Part shown: in pieces, positions 1-8,113 of the stretch
Position numbering within the stretch: the stretch's first letter is position 1
Layout: every line of letters starts with the position of its first letter
Origin: CAZYPH01 sp964649095
Lineage (GTDB): Bacteria; Bdellovibrionota; UBA1018; UBA923
NCBI GenBank assembly: GCA_964649095.1
Contig: CAZYPH010000019.1
Location: forward strand, 1-26,354
Direction of reading: 5' to 3'
DNA: 26,354 nucleotides
The notes under the pieces: generated by a model
What the model was told of the DNA's origin: nothing
The model's input: only the letters and a program-made list of their open reading frames with translations
Databases searched by the model: none
Translations under genes and position numbers: made by a program

Positions 1-771
1 ACCGGGTATCGATGGTATTGAACCACATCCTGGCAGTGTAGGGTTGAGGTCGCATCCTGAACCGGAACCAGGCGGGGGAATGATAATGGGCGTGGGGCGC
101 TGTGCGGCGTCCATAAATTCTGCAAATTCAGGTTGGATCGCGCCATTACCGCGAGCGATTAACAACGCACGTAGATTGGCCATCGTGTACCCATACGTAT
201 CAAACCGATAGGTAGAGGCTGGTGGAAACACAATGTCGCAGCGGTTCTCAGACAGCGGGCAGAGAATACTAAAAATCAGGCGCTTAAGATGGCGCACTTC
301 GCCGTCGTACGACAGGTTGAGACGGGGTCGCATTTCTTGAATCGCCTCTACCAACAATAGATTGGCCTCGAGTCGCGCATGCACCTCGTGGCGTTGGTTG
401 AAAACCGTGTGGTAGGTATCAACCCAGCGACGCTGGTCGACATAGCGTTTGACGCGTAGAATTCTCTCAGAAACATAGCGGTTAGGGATATTTAAGTTCA
501 GCGCAGCTTGCAGTGTGTTCGACACGTCAATTAACGGCGCATGACGCACTAATAACTGAGAGGCTCGGTATAAAAGCGCCACAGCAGAATGTGGGTGCGA
601 CGGGCGCTGCGGGTCTGGCGTTGGTCGAGTCGTTGGTAGCGGTATCTCTCGAGGGGCTTGTTGTTGTTGGGTTTGTTGTGGCGGCGTTTGTTGGCCGTAC
701 ACAATTGGTAGAACACTCAAGCTCGAAAAAAGGACACTGAACAGTAAGATAACAGAATTGGCGTGCTTCAT
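1..771 (-). CDS. Secreted protein of unknown function, 3' end cut by window edge
   Basis: An open frame runs on the minus strand from an ATG at 769-771 to the left edge (257 codons, no stop), so the C-terminus is missing. The first ~26 residues form a classical signal peptide (Lys-His n-region, Leu/Val/Ser-rich core, cleavage near VYG/QQ). A Gln/Pro-rich linker follows (about residues 27-60), then a globular segment rich in Arg and Leu (about 65-215), then a Pro/Gly stretch with two cysteines (GCDLNPTLPGCG) close to the cut. I do not recognise the family. The signal peptide and linker suggest a periplasmic or surface protein. It is divergent from the transporter gene starting at 881, with about 110 bp between them. 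Confidence 0.75.
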   Translation of the reverse strand, partial: MKHANSVILLFSVLFSSLSVLPIVYGQQTPPQQTQQQQAPREIPLPTTRPTPDPQRPSHPHSAVALLYRASQLLVRHAPLIDVSNTLQAALNLNIPNRYVSERILRVKRYVDQRRWVDTYHTVFNQRHEVHARLEANLLLVEAIQEMRPRLNLSYDGEVRHLKRLIFSILCPLSENRCDIVFPPASTYRFDTYGYTMANLRALLIARGNGAIQPEFAEFMDAAQRPTPIIIPPPGSGSGCDLNPTLPGCGSIPSIPG

Positions 772-826
772 TTCAATTCTCCCATCTCATGCTCTCAGTA
801 ATGAGTCCAGGCTCACGGCACTGTTT

Positions 827-872
827 CTATAGTCGTGGTTTATAGTATCTGATAAGACAAAACGACTAGGAG
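827..872 (+). promoter_or_regulatory. Candidate structured leader of the yhhQ-like gene
   Basis: AGTCGT (831-836) is complementary to ACGACT (862-867), and the second arm directly abuts the ribosome binding site AGGAG (868-872), 8 nt before the ATG at 881. The first arm also lies in the loop of a possible 4-bp stem CTAT/ATAG (827-830 with 842-845), which would give an H-type pseudoknot. Small preQ1-sensing pseudoknots are known upstream of queuosine-precursor transporters, but the sequence here does not match the preQ1-I consensus: there is no C just before the 3' P1 arm. It may simply be chance pairing. Confidence 0.25.
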
Positions 873-880
873 CCTTACGT

Positions 881-1564
881 ATGAAAGCCCAAAAAAAACG
901 ATCCTACAAATACTACGACCTCATTATGGCTGCGTTCGTGACGGTATTATTGTGCTCAAATCTTATAGGCGCGTCTAAAGTGGCTGAGGTTTGGGGTTTT
1001 AAGTTTGGTGCGGGGATATTATTTTTCCCCATCAGTTATATCTTTGGCGACATTTTGACGGAAGTTTATGGTTATGCTCGTGCCCGAAAAGTAGTCTGGG
1101 CGGGGTTTGCCGCCATGGTATTTGCGTCAGCGATGTCGGCCTTTGTGGTGGCGATTCCTGCGGCCGGTGATTGGCCGCACCAGTCAGCTTATGAAGTTGC
1201 ATTTGGGAGTACGTGGCGGATTGTTTTAGCGTCACTAATCGCCTTCTTTTGCGGAGAGTTGGTCAATTCATTTACATTGGCAAAATTAAAAATATTTACC
1301 AATGGAAAATATTTATGGACGCGTACGATTGGTTCCACCATTGCTGGTGAAGCCGTAGACTCGTTAGTGTTTTACCCGATAGCGTTCTGGGGATTGTGGC
1401 CGAACTCGTTAGTGCTTCAAGTCATGGCTGCGAATTATGGGCTTAAGATCTTAGTCGAAATTATCAATACGCCACTAACTTACGTAGCGGTAGATTTTCT
1501 AAAAAAAGCAGAAGGCGAAGACTACTACGACTACGATACCGATTTCACGCCATTTTCCATTTGA
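881..1564 (+). CDS. yhhQ: Queuosine precursor transporter (YhhQ/VUT family)
   Basis: The 227-residue integral membrane protein matches the family in length and in pattern: a short basic N-terminus, about six hydrophobic spans, and conserved-looking stretches such as SNLIGASKV, the acidic FGDILTEVYGYARAR loop after the second span, and AGEAVDSLVFYPIAF. Family members import queuine or preQ0/preQ1 across the inner membrane for tRNA queuosine modification. The start is supported by AGGAG at 868-872. The C-terminus ends in an acidic, Tyr/Asp-rich tail. Its last 34 bp overlap the end of the convergent small gene at 1531-1773. No other queuosine gene is visible nearby. Confidence 0.88.
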   Translation: MKAQKKRSYKYYDLIMAAFVTVLLCSNLIGASKVAEVWGFKFGAGILFFPISYIFGDILTEVYGYARARKVVWAGFAAMVFASAMSAFVVAIPAAGDWPHQSAYEVAFGSTWRIVLASLIAFFCGELVNSFTLAKLKIFTNGKYLWTRTIGSTIAGEAVDSLVFYPIAFWGLWPNSLVLQVMAANYGLKILVEIINTPLTYVAVDFLKKAEGEDYYDYDTDFTPFSI

Positions 1565-1773
1565 ATCAGGCGAGCTACGGCGTTGTTTAAACGAGGTAAT
1601 GCCGCATTCGTCTTTTGAAGTTTTGTGATGGCTTGTTCCAGTTGCTCATTCTTAAGTTCGGTACATAATAGCTTCAGAATGTTTTCACAGCCTTGATTCA
1701 TGCCGCTAATAATTGTCAGTAGATTGTTTATTTCGTGGATGACTTCACGTCGTTCCGTAGTGGGTTCACTCAT
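1531..1773 (-). CDS. Small protein resembling a lone histidine-kinase DHp (HisKA-like) hairpin
   Basis: This 80-residue protein carries VIHEINNLLTIISGM (about residues 11-25), which resembles the H-box of histidine kinases, where the His is the phosphoacceptor and is followed by E and NN. The rest reads as helix (to about 37), short turn (about 38-44) and second helix (about 45-73), the shape of a DHp dimerisation hairpin. There is no catalytic ATPase domain, and 80 residues leaves no room for one. The gene is divergent from the chemosensory operon (cheW start at 1961) and convergent with yhhQ, overlapping it by 34 bp. No strong Shine-Dalgarno sequence precedes the ATG at 1771-1773. A role as phosphotransfer partner or inhibitor of the operon's receivers is inference. 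Confidence 0.55.
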   Translation of the reverse strand: MSEPTTERREVIHEINNLLTIISGMNQGCENILKLLCTELKNEQLEQAITKLQKTNAALPRLNNAVARLIQMENGVKSVS

Positions 1774-1960
1774 AGTTACAATTCTAACAGCGAATTATGT
1801 GCCCAACTATGGCGCCCTAATGCAGTGGGCATTTTTGATCTACTCGAAATCCATGGGCAAAATAGCCAAGTGGTAACGATGAAAAAGATGCCCATTAATA
1901 TTCTCGAGCCGATGACGATTGAGCACATAACAAGTTCAACCTCAATCAAGCGAGCTTTGA
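1774..1960. other. Divergent intergenic region, no gene called
   Basis: These 187 bp separate the small DHp-like gene (minus) from cheW (plus) and should hold both promoters. I see no convincing -35/-10 pair, terminator or repeat. Both strands contain open frames across it, but their translations show no recognisable domain and run out of frame into cheW or antisense to it. Confidence 0.4.
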
Positions 1961-2410
1961 GTGTTAAATCATTATTCGACATTTTATATAGAGAATCATT
2001 TATATGGTATCGATGCCATGTTTGTTCAAGAGATTACAAACGCATTGCCTACGACGATCGTACCGTTGGCGCCAAAGTTCATTCACGGACTTATTAATCT
2101 TCGAGGTCAAATTGCCACGGCCGTAGGGCTTCGTGAATTGTTTGATTTAGCTCCCGTACAAACCGCTCAAACGGGCTCAGGTGAAAGCACAATGTCAGTT
2201 GTTTGCCGCAAAGACGGCATGTTGTTGTCGTTAGTTGTCGATCGTATTGGAGACGTAATTGAGGTGCCACAAGATCACTTTGAAACACCACCTGACACGA
2301 TTAGTCCGGCAGTCGGGCGTTTTATGACGGGTGTCTATAAGATGCCGTCATCGCTACTGAGTCTTTTAGAAGTAAGTCGAATAATCGAGGCCATTAATAA
2401 GAATACTTAA
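1961..2410 (+). CDS. cheW: CheW-type chemotaxis scaffold protein
   Basis: The single CheW domain of 149 residues is nearly the whole protein: YSTFYIENHLYGIDAMFVQEI at the start, HGLINLRGQIATAVGLRELF in the middle, and LSLVVDRIGDVIEV towards the end, all typical of the SH3-like fold that couples receptors to CheA. The GTG start at 1961 immediately follows an in-frame TGA, and the fold begins a few residues later, so no longer start is possible. The Shine-Dalgarno is weak. It heads the operon; cheB begins 27 bp downstream. Confidence 0.93.
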   Translation: MLNHYSTFYIENHLYGIDAMFVQEITNALPTTIVPLAPKFIHGLINLRGQIATAVGLRELFDLAPVQTAQTGSGESTMSVVCRKDGMLLSLVVDRIGDVIEVPQDHFETPPDTISPAVGRFMTGVYKMPSSLLSLLEVSRIIEAINKNT

Positions 2411-2437
2411 TGGTTAAGTCCTCGGAGCAGCTTCTCT

Positions 2438-3571
2438 ATGCGGGTACTAATCGTCGATGATTCCGTTATATTTCGAACTCAAGTCAATAAAACACTCTCG
2501 GCACAGCCGGGAATTGAAGTTGTCGGCGTTGCCGCTAACGGAAAGATTGCCTTAGAAAAAATTCAACAGGGTAGTGTAGATTTGATCATCCTAGATCTAG
2601 AGATGCCGGATGTTGATGGCATAAAAGTTCTTTCAATAATACGCGAAAAAAAAATTAAGGTGCACAGCATTGTGTTTTCAAGTCCCGGAGTCGGTGGCGC
2701 TGCCAAGGGTATCGAGGCCTTAAGACTTGGTGCCAGTGACATTGTCGTGAAGCCCGAAACCGATTCTATGGTTGATTTGCCAACTATCGCACAAGCTATT
2801 AGCGCCGCTCTATTGCCAAAAATTCGGCAGTTCGAAAAAATGGCCGGCTCAGGTTCTCGGCAACAGCATCACAAAAAAGACAGCACGATTGAAAAAAAAT
2901 CGCCCCCATCACCTAAGCCATCGCATGCTACGGCTTCAGATCGCACCACACAGGCTCCCATTGATTGGAACAACGTCCACCCAAAGGCCATTGTCATTGG
3001 GTCTTCAACTGGCGGTCCGGCAGCGCTAGAAACTATTTTTTCAAATCTTGTGGCTTTAACGAATCAGCCTTTGGTGCAGGCAGTTCCTATTTTTATTGTC
3101 CAGCACATGCCACCGGTATTTACAACGATGTTGGCAGCGCGACTGTCTGAGATTTCAAAACTTTCAGTAACTGAAGCACGACATCACGAAGAGGTTGTTG
3201 CGGGACGAGTTTATGTCGCGCCCGGGAACTATCATTTGAGTGTCAATCGAATCGAGAAGCGTGTTGTGTGTCAGTTAGATCAGACAGCACAACGAAACTC
3301 GGTGCGTCCGGCAGTAGACATTTTGTTTGAGAGTGCGGCTGATGTTTACCGCAGAGACTTAGTTGCGATTGTACTTACAGGTATGGGTGAAGATGGTCTG
3401 GTGGGGTGCCGAAAAGTAAAAAGTACTGATGGGAAGGTTTTGATTCAAGACAAAGAATCATGCGTTGTCTTTGGTATGCCAGGGGCTGTTTACGCGGATC
3501 GGTGTTTTGATGATGTCGCAAATTTGCAGCGAATAACTGAGATTCTAAAAAAACTGATGCAGTCTAGATAA
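2438..3571 (+). CDS. cheB: Chemotaxis protein-glutamate methylesterase CheB
   Basis: The 377-residue protein has the standard two parts. The receiver (about 1-125) has acidic D7-D8, phosphoacceptor D53 in ILDLEMP and K105 in VVKP. A low-complexity Lys/Ser/Pro/His linker spans about 130-175. The methylesterase domain (about 182-377) shows IGSSTGG with catalytic Ser190, His223 in VQHMP and Asp319 in MGEDG, the expected triad. It removes methyl groups from receptor glutamates (or deamidates glutamines) when its receiver is phosphorylated by CheA. Start ATG 2438 is preceded by a GGAG-like site. cheR follows after 29 bp. Confidence 0.96.
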   Translation: MRVLIVDDSVIFRTQVNKTLSAQPGIEVVGVAANGKIALEKIQQGSVDLIILDLEMPDVDGIKVLSIIREKKIKVHSIVFSSPGVGGAAKGIEALRLGASDIVVKPETDSMVDLPTIAQAISAALLPKIRQFEKMAGSGSRQQHHKKDSTIEKKSPPSPKPSHATASDRTTQAPIDWNNVHPKAIVIGSSTGGPAALETIFSNLVALTNQPLVQAVPIFIVQHMPPVFTTMLAARLSEISKLSVTEARHHEEVVAGRVYVAPGNYHLSVNRIEKRVVCQLDQTAQRNSVRPAVDILFESAADVYRRDLVAIVLTGMGEDGLVGCRKVKSTDGKVLIQDKESCVVFGMPGAVYADRCFDDVANLQRITEILKKLMQSR

Positions 3572-3600
3572 ATGAAAGTAATTGAAGAGAGAACTAAATT

Positions 3601-4461
3601 ATGAGCAGTGCAAAGAGTGAAGTAAATAATTTAAATTTAGAGTCGGTTGGGCGCGACGTGCTTCAGTTTTTTGCACAATATATCGAGTCGCAACTAGGCA
3701 TCGTGTATTCAGATGCTAATTACTTTCAACTGGAACATCGGTTAAAAGATATCGCCGTGCAACTGAAAATTGGCTCAGTCGCAGAACTGCATGCGCGCGC
3801 TAAGATTGGTTTTGATAGTGAAATAAAAAATCTGCTACTCGATCTTGCTACCAACAACGAGACAAGCTTTTTTCGAGATCCGGCAGTATTTCAGGCTATT
3901 GCGACCGTAATTATTCCAGAGTTGTTAAATCGCCCTAACCGACCTTCAAATGTTAGAATTTGGAGTGCCGCTGCTAGCACGGGACAAGAGATATACTCTG
4001 TAGGTGTGGCGTTGCAGGAAATTAAAGATCAGTTGACGGTTCCGTATCAGCTTATTGCGACGGATATCTCAGAGAGAGTATTAAAACGTGCACAAACCGG
4101 AGTGTATTCGTCGTTAGAAGTACAACGTGGTCTAACAATTGCGCAAAAACAAAAATACTTCGATCAAGAGGCCAACGGTGATTGGAAAGTTAAACCAGAA
4201 ATACGTCGGTTAGTGACATTCAAAAAATTGAATCTACTTGAGCACTGGGGTGATCACGGATCATTTGATCTGATTCTTTGCCGCAATGTTTTGATCTATC
4301 AATCAGTTGCTAACAAAACGAAAGTTATTGAGCAGATTGAACGGCATTTGAATTCGGGTGGTTATCTATTTTTAGGGGCGGCAGAGAGTATGATGGGGCT
4401 GTCCGACAAATTTAAGCAATGTGCATCAAATGGTGCAGTTTACTACAAGAAAACAACATAA
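3601..4461 (+). CDS. cheR: Chemotaxis protein methyltransferase CheR
   Basis: This 286-residue SAM-dependent methyltransferase adds methyl groups to receptor glutamates. The N-terminal helical domain (about 15-85) is followed by NNETSFFRD (85-93), the glycine-poor SAM loop SAAASTGQEIYS (about 122-133), an acidic residue at the end of strand 2 (ATDIS, D155) and LCRNVLIY (226-233). The first SAM-binding loop reads ASTGQE, a variant also seen in other CheR proteins. The C-terminus has no TPR or pentapeptide-tethering extension. It pairs with CheB, though no receptor gene lies in the window. cheA starts 16 bp after its stop. Confidence 0.95.
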   Translation: MSSAKSEVNNLNLESVGRDVLQFFAQYIESQLGIVYSDANYFQLEHRLKDIAVQLKIGSVAELHARAKIGFDSEIKNLLLDLATNNETSFFRDPAVFQAIATVIIPELLNRPNRPSNVRIWSAAASTGQEIYSVGVALQEIKDQLTVPYQLIATDISERVLKRAQTGVYSSLEVQRGLTIAQKQKYFDQEANGDWKVKPEIRRLVTFKKLNLLEHWGDHGSFDLILCRNVLIYQSVANKTKVIEQIERHLNSGGYLFLGAAESMMGLSDKFKQCASNGAVYYKKTT

Positions 4462-4477
4462 ATAATTTGGTATATAT

Positions 4478-7225
4478 ATGAATATAAAAGTATTCTGTGA
4501 TGGCTGGGTATTAAAAGATCTTGCTGAAAAAAAAGAATTATTTAAGCAGTTTGGTTTTGTTGATCAGGCGCCATGTATATTGCTGGTAGACGATGATCCT
4601 GCCATTCTCGAGTCGGTAGGCGAGTCTTTAAAATCTACAGGGTGTGACATCGTGACAGCCGCTTCCGTCAACGATGGTATGCAGTTGTTACAGCAACACC
4701 TTAGTCGCACGATCCTAATAATTAGCGACTTCAAGTTAAATAATGAAACGGGTTTTGATTTTCGTACTCGATTATTATCAGGCAATTATCCTGTTCCGTT
4801 TGTTATTCTCTCGGGTTTTGTAGATCGTGATCTAGCGTTAAAGGGGATGGAATATAAAATTGCCGCGTTTTTAGCTAAACCGCTCGACCTTAATCAACTC
4901 ATGGGTGTGTTGAGTAAAGACGGCGTCGATCGTATGACCGCCTTAAAAGAAGATCGTGAGCTCTTGGCAGGATTTGTTGAAGATGCTCAGGGCCTCATTG
5001 AACAGGTTGAAACGCTAACACTTGAACTGGAAGAACAGCCTAATGCCCCTGAAACCATTGCGAAAATATTCGGCATGGTGCATACCATTAAGGGTTCGAG
5101 TGGTTTTTTTGAGCCCAAAACACTGCATTCGTTTGCCCATCGTTTTGAGGATGTTTTGAAGCAAATTCAAGGCGGGACACTTCGTGTCACAACAGAAGTA
5201 ACGACTGTGATGTTGAAGAGTGTCGATATTCTGAAAAGATTTTTAGCTGAATTTAAGTCCGGTCAACATGGGGTACATAATCTAGACGAGTATTATAAAC
5301 TGTTTGAGTTTAATCAATCGAGTGATGCGGCAAATACTGCCGATTTGCCGGTAGATCCGGCGGGTCTACCCACCGCAAATGCTGCAAAAGAGGTTGCGGC
5401 AAAACAAGCATCGTCAGAGTTAAAAGTATCGATTCATGTTTTAGACGAATTTATGCAAATCTCTGGTGAAATGACGGTAGTACGTAACATGATCAACAAG
5501 GTGGTACGTAGCATTGAAAAACAAAATCCTGGCGACAAAGACGTACTCCGTTTGGTCGAGTTACTAGAAGAGTTACATAAAATAAATTCACTGGTGCAGT
5601 CGAAAATCACTGAACTGCGAAAAGTACCGATGAAAAACGTCTTAAAACCTATTCCGAGAGCAATTCGTGATGTCAGTAAAAAATTAGGTAAAGAAATTGA
5701 ATTTACGGCATTAAACGAAGATCTGCGTATTGATACTAGTATTGCTGAGGTGCTTTCGCAGTCGCTCATTCATTTGGTTCGAAACTCTTTAGATCACGGC
5801 ATTGAAGGGCCAGATGATCGTGTGGCTCAAGGAAAAAAACGTACGGGTACCATCTCAATTGAATCACGCTTAGAGGGCGATCTCATTGCAATTGAAATCG
5901 TTGACGACGGAAAGGGCATTAATGTCGAGGCGATAAAAAAGAAATTGTTAGCCCAACAGATGCGAACTCCATCTGAGATTGAAAAAATGTCAGAGTCACA
6001 GATTTTCTCGATGATTTTTGAGTCAGGGTTTTCCACCGCAGAAAAAATCACCGACGTCTCTGGCCGTGGCGTGGGTATGAGTATGGTTAAAGACGTTGTG
6101 GAATCAATTGGTGGCCGCATCCAAATTCAGTCACTTCTTGGGCACGGAGCTCGATTTAAGCTGCTGTTGCCGGTGCCGAAGTCCGTCTTGATTATCAATT
6201 CACTATTTGTTTCGAGTGGTAGTGAGCAGTTTGGTATTCCTCAAGATAACGTCTTGCGTGTTATCAAAATCGATGGAGACAACTACGACACCTATATTAA
6301 TCGTCTAGAGGGTGCTCAGGTTCTACGTTTAGACGGTGAAGTCGTGCACATGCTTTATCTAAAAAATGAGCTTATGGGCTGCCCACCGCTGCTTGAAGAG
6401 CGCTCAGCCAATATCGTTGTCATCAAAACCAATTCGGATATTCGCTTCGCGTTAGTAGTCGATCAGATCGACGACATCGAAGATGCCGTAGTCAAAGGGT
6501 TAACAGTTAAGTTTCAAAATGCAGAACGTTATCTCGGAGCCACGTTTTTAGGAGATGGAAAAATCGGGCTTATTCTAAATGTTGATTCGTTAGCGCAACG
6601 CGCGGGCCTTAATCAGCGTATATTGCCCGTGGCCGAGCAGAAGGCCACTGCCCCAGCCGTTGTGGTGCGCGATGGCGGTAGTGACGTAATCATACAAGAC
6701 TTGTTATTATTTCAGTTAAACGGGTCTGCGATGTACGCCGTTCCTAAGGCAGTGGTTTATCGCATTGAGGAGTTTAGTCGCTCCGACGTTCAATATGCAG
6801 CAGGGCAGCCTGTTATTCCTTATCGTGGTAGTATTTTACAGTTGCGCAATCTATCGGCAGAGCTTGGTATCGGCCGTTCTAAGCAACCTGTTGATAGGCA
6901 CCGACGCCTGCAGACGTTTGTCGTTTCACATCAGAATAGATTCTATGGATTTGTTGTTGAGAACATCGTCGACGTTGTAGAGGTGTCGAGCGCAGTGGAG
7001 CCTTTGGCGCATAAAGTGCCCGGATTAACGGGGCAGATCTTAATTACATTTGCGCCACAACAACAACCTAAGGCTGTTACCGTTGTCGACTTTTTGGAGT
7101 TGTTAAAAGAGTCTCAGTTTGTGAAAGACGTGCAAGACTATTTTAGTTGCGACACACAGAGCAACGATACCGAACAGTTGGGGCACGAGTTAGCCGATTT
7201 CACGCGGCAAACTTTAGCAAGTTAG
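4478..7225 (+). CDS. cheA: Hybrid CheA histidine kinase: REC-Hpt-dimerisation-ATPase-CheW-CheW
   Basis: The 915-residue hybrid kinase has, in order: a ~30-residue leader; a receiver (about 31-145; D38-D40, phosphoacceptor D84, S112, K134); an Hpt domain (about 160-260) with phosphoacceptor His202 in VHTIKGSSGFF; an Ala/Pro linker (about 282-312) in place of a P2 domain; a dimerisation segment (about 313-390); an ATPase domain (about 395-565) with N436 (VRNSLDHG), DDGKG at 476-480 and GRGVGM at 529-534; a first CheW-like domain (about 566-712); and a second (about 738-880). All residues for autophosphorylation look present. A receiver at the N-terminus rather than the C-terminus is unusual for CheA. 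It is last in the operon; its stop lies 3 bp from the stop of the convergent exonuclease gene. Confidence 0.93.
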   Translation: MNIKVFCDGWVLKDLAEKKELFKQFGFVDQAPCILLVDDDPAILESVGESLKSTGCDIVTAASVNDGMQLLQQHLSRTILIISDFKLNNETGFDFRTRLLSGNYPVPFVILSGFVDRDLALKGMEYKIAAFLAKPLDLNQLMGVLSKDGVDRMTALKEDRELLAGFVEDAQGLIEQVETLTLELEEQPNAPETIAKIFGMVHTIKGSSGFFEPKTLHSFAHRFEDVLKQIQGGTLRVTTEVTTVMLKSVDILKRFLAEFKSGQHGVHNLDEYYKLFEFNQSSDAANTADLPVDPAGLPTANAAKEVAAKQASSELKVSIHVLDEFMQISGEMTVVRNMINKVVRSIEKQNPGDKDVLRLVELLEELHKINSLVQSKITELRKVPMKNVLKPIPRAIRDVSKKLGKEIEFTALNEDLRIDTSIAEVLSQSLIHLVRNSLDHGIEGPDDRVAQGKKRTGTISIESRLEGDLIAIEIVDDGKGINVEAIKKKLLAQQMRTPSEIEKMSESQIFSMIFESGFSTAEKITDVSGRGVGMSMVKDVVESIGGRIQIQSLLGHGARFKLLLPVPKSVLIINSLFVSSGSEQFGIPQDNVLRVIKIDGDNYDTYINRLEGAQVLRLDGEVVHMLYLKNELMGCPPLLEERSANIVVIKTNSDIRFALVVDQIDDIEDAVVKGLTVKFQNAERYLGATFLGDGKIGLILNVDSLAQRAGLNQRILPVAEQKATAPAVVVRDGGSDVIIQDLLLFQLNGSAMYAVPKAVVYRIEEFSRSDVQYAAGQPVIPYRGSILQLRNLSAELGIGRSKQPVDRHRRLQTFVVSHQNRFYGFVVENIVDVVEVSSAVEPLAHKVPGLTGQILITFAPQQQPKAVTVVDFLELLKESQFVKDVQDYFSCDTQSNDTEQLGHELADFTRQTLAS

Positions 7226-7228
7226 CCC

Positions 7229-8113
7229 CTACACTCGAAAATTTTGATGCAGTGGAATGTCTTGAAAGTCTGCCCACTGAGTGCCTTTATAGACAGCTGA
7301 TGTTAACCACTCGGCTTCGTTTTCGCGGTCTTCCTGACGAATCGATTTCCACCAGAGTTTCTTTTGGGTGTCCCAAGCGTAACCGCGCTCCTTCAGTAAG
7401 TCTTTCGATTCGAATGGGGCCTTTACGGCGTTGACTCGAGTCATTGGGCGTCTAGCGTTTATCAACAACTCTTGCAGATAGCTTTGTCGCGTAATGCTGT
7501 CTTGAAAGCTTAGTAAGTGCAATAAAGCATCCACATCGCTAAGCGCGCGGTGGGCGTCGATAAAAAAGCCGTGACAAAGGGTTAAAACTTCAAGTTTTGA
7601 GGTTGGGAAATTTTTCTGATTCCAATCAATTTGTTTTAACGAACAACCCCATGCTTTTTCACTGCTCGTTTTTGTGTAGCGGTCTAAAAACGGGCGATCA
7701 AAACTAGCGTTGTGAGCAACGATTAAATCAGCCTGACTTAAAAGTGATTCCACGTGCTCCCATTTAATGGACTGACCTACAACCATCTCATTTGTGATGC
7801 CGGTGACACGACTGACTTCTTTCGGAATTGGCATCTGTGGGTCTTCTAGATCAGAATAGGCGTCTAAAATTTTTACGATAGCGCCACTTCCACGATCAAA
7901 TAAAAAACTGCGTGCGGCTAGTTCGATAATTTTATCGGAACCTTTGTTAAAGCCCGTGGTTTCAAGATCAATAATCAAACCACGTCGAATATTTTTTGCA
8001 TTGTCGTTGATCCATTCATCCGTTGCGTAGTCTGGAGTCCTAAAATGGCCGCTAAATCTTTCTAATACGACACGATTGCCGTCTGAGGACATGCCGATCC
8101 AATTAAATTTCAT
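7229..8113 (-). CDS. DEDDh 3'-5' exonuclease (DnaQ-like) with C-terminal domain
   Basis: The exonuclease domain (about 43-205) has IIDLETTG (D49, E51), VAHNASFDRPFL (D139) and AHRALSDVDAL (H188, D193), the complete DEDDh metal-binding and catalytic set used in DNA proofreading or repair exonucleases. A C-terminal module (about 225-275) contains KAPFESKDLLKERGYAWD and KLWWK, a pattern I associate with stand-alone epsilon-like exonucleases of other proteobacteria. I chose ATG 8113 because it overlaps the astB stop by 11 bp; the frame stays open to 8161, inside astB, but the extra 16 residues look like read-through. It is translated after leuS and astB. Specific substrate is unknown. Confidence 0.87.
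   Translation of the reverse strand: MKFNWIGMSSDGNRVVLERFSGHFRTPDYATDEWINDNAKNIRRGLIIDLETTGFNKGSDKIIELAARSFLFDRGSGAIVKILDAYSDLEDPQMPIPKEVSRVTGITNEMVVGQSIKWEHVESLLSQADLIVAHNASFDRPFLDRYTKTSSEKAWGCSLKQIDWNQKNFPTSKLEVLTLCHGFFIDAHRALSDVDALLHLLSFQDSITRQSYLQELLINARRPMTRVNAVKAPFESKDLLKERGYAWDTQKKLWWKSIRQEDRENEAEWLTSAVYKGTQWADFQDIPLHQNFRV

Noticed and set aside
820..880. Canonical preQ1-I riboswitch
   Set aside because: Pseudoknot pairing is possible, but the conserved C before the 3' P1 arm and the consensus spacing are missing; kept only as a candidate leader structure.
1776..1982. Open frame on the minus strand in the same region
   Set aside because: Overlaps the cheW start; hydrophobic stretch without clear membrane protein pattern and no ribosome binding site.
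1735..2097. Open frame on the plus strand across the cheW promoter region
   Set aside because: Its start is antisense to the small DHp-like gene and its end is out of frame inside cheW; the translation has no recognisable domain.
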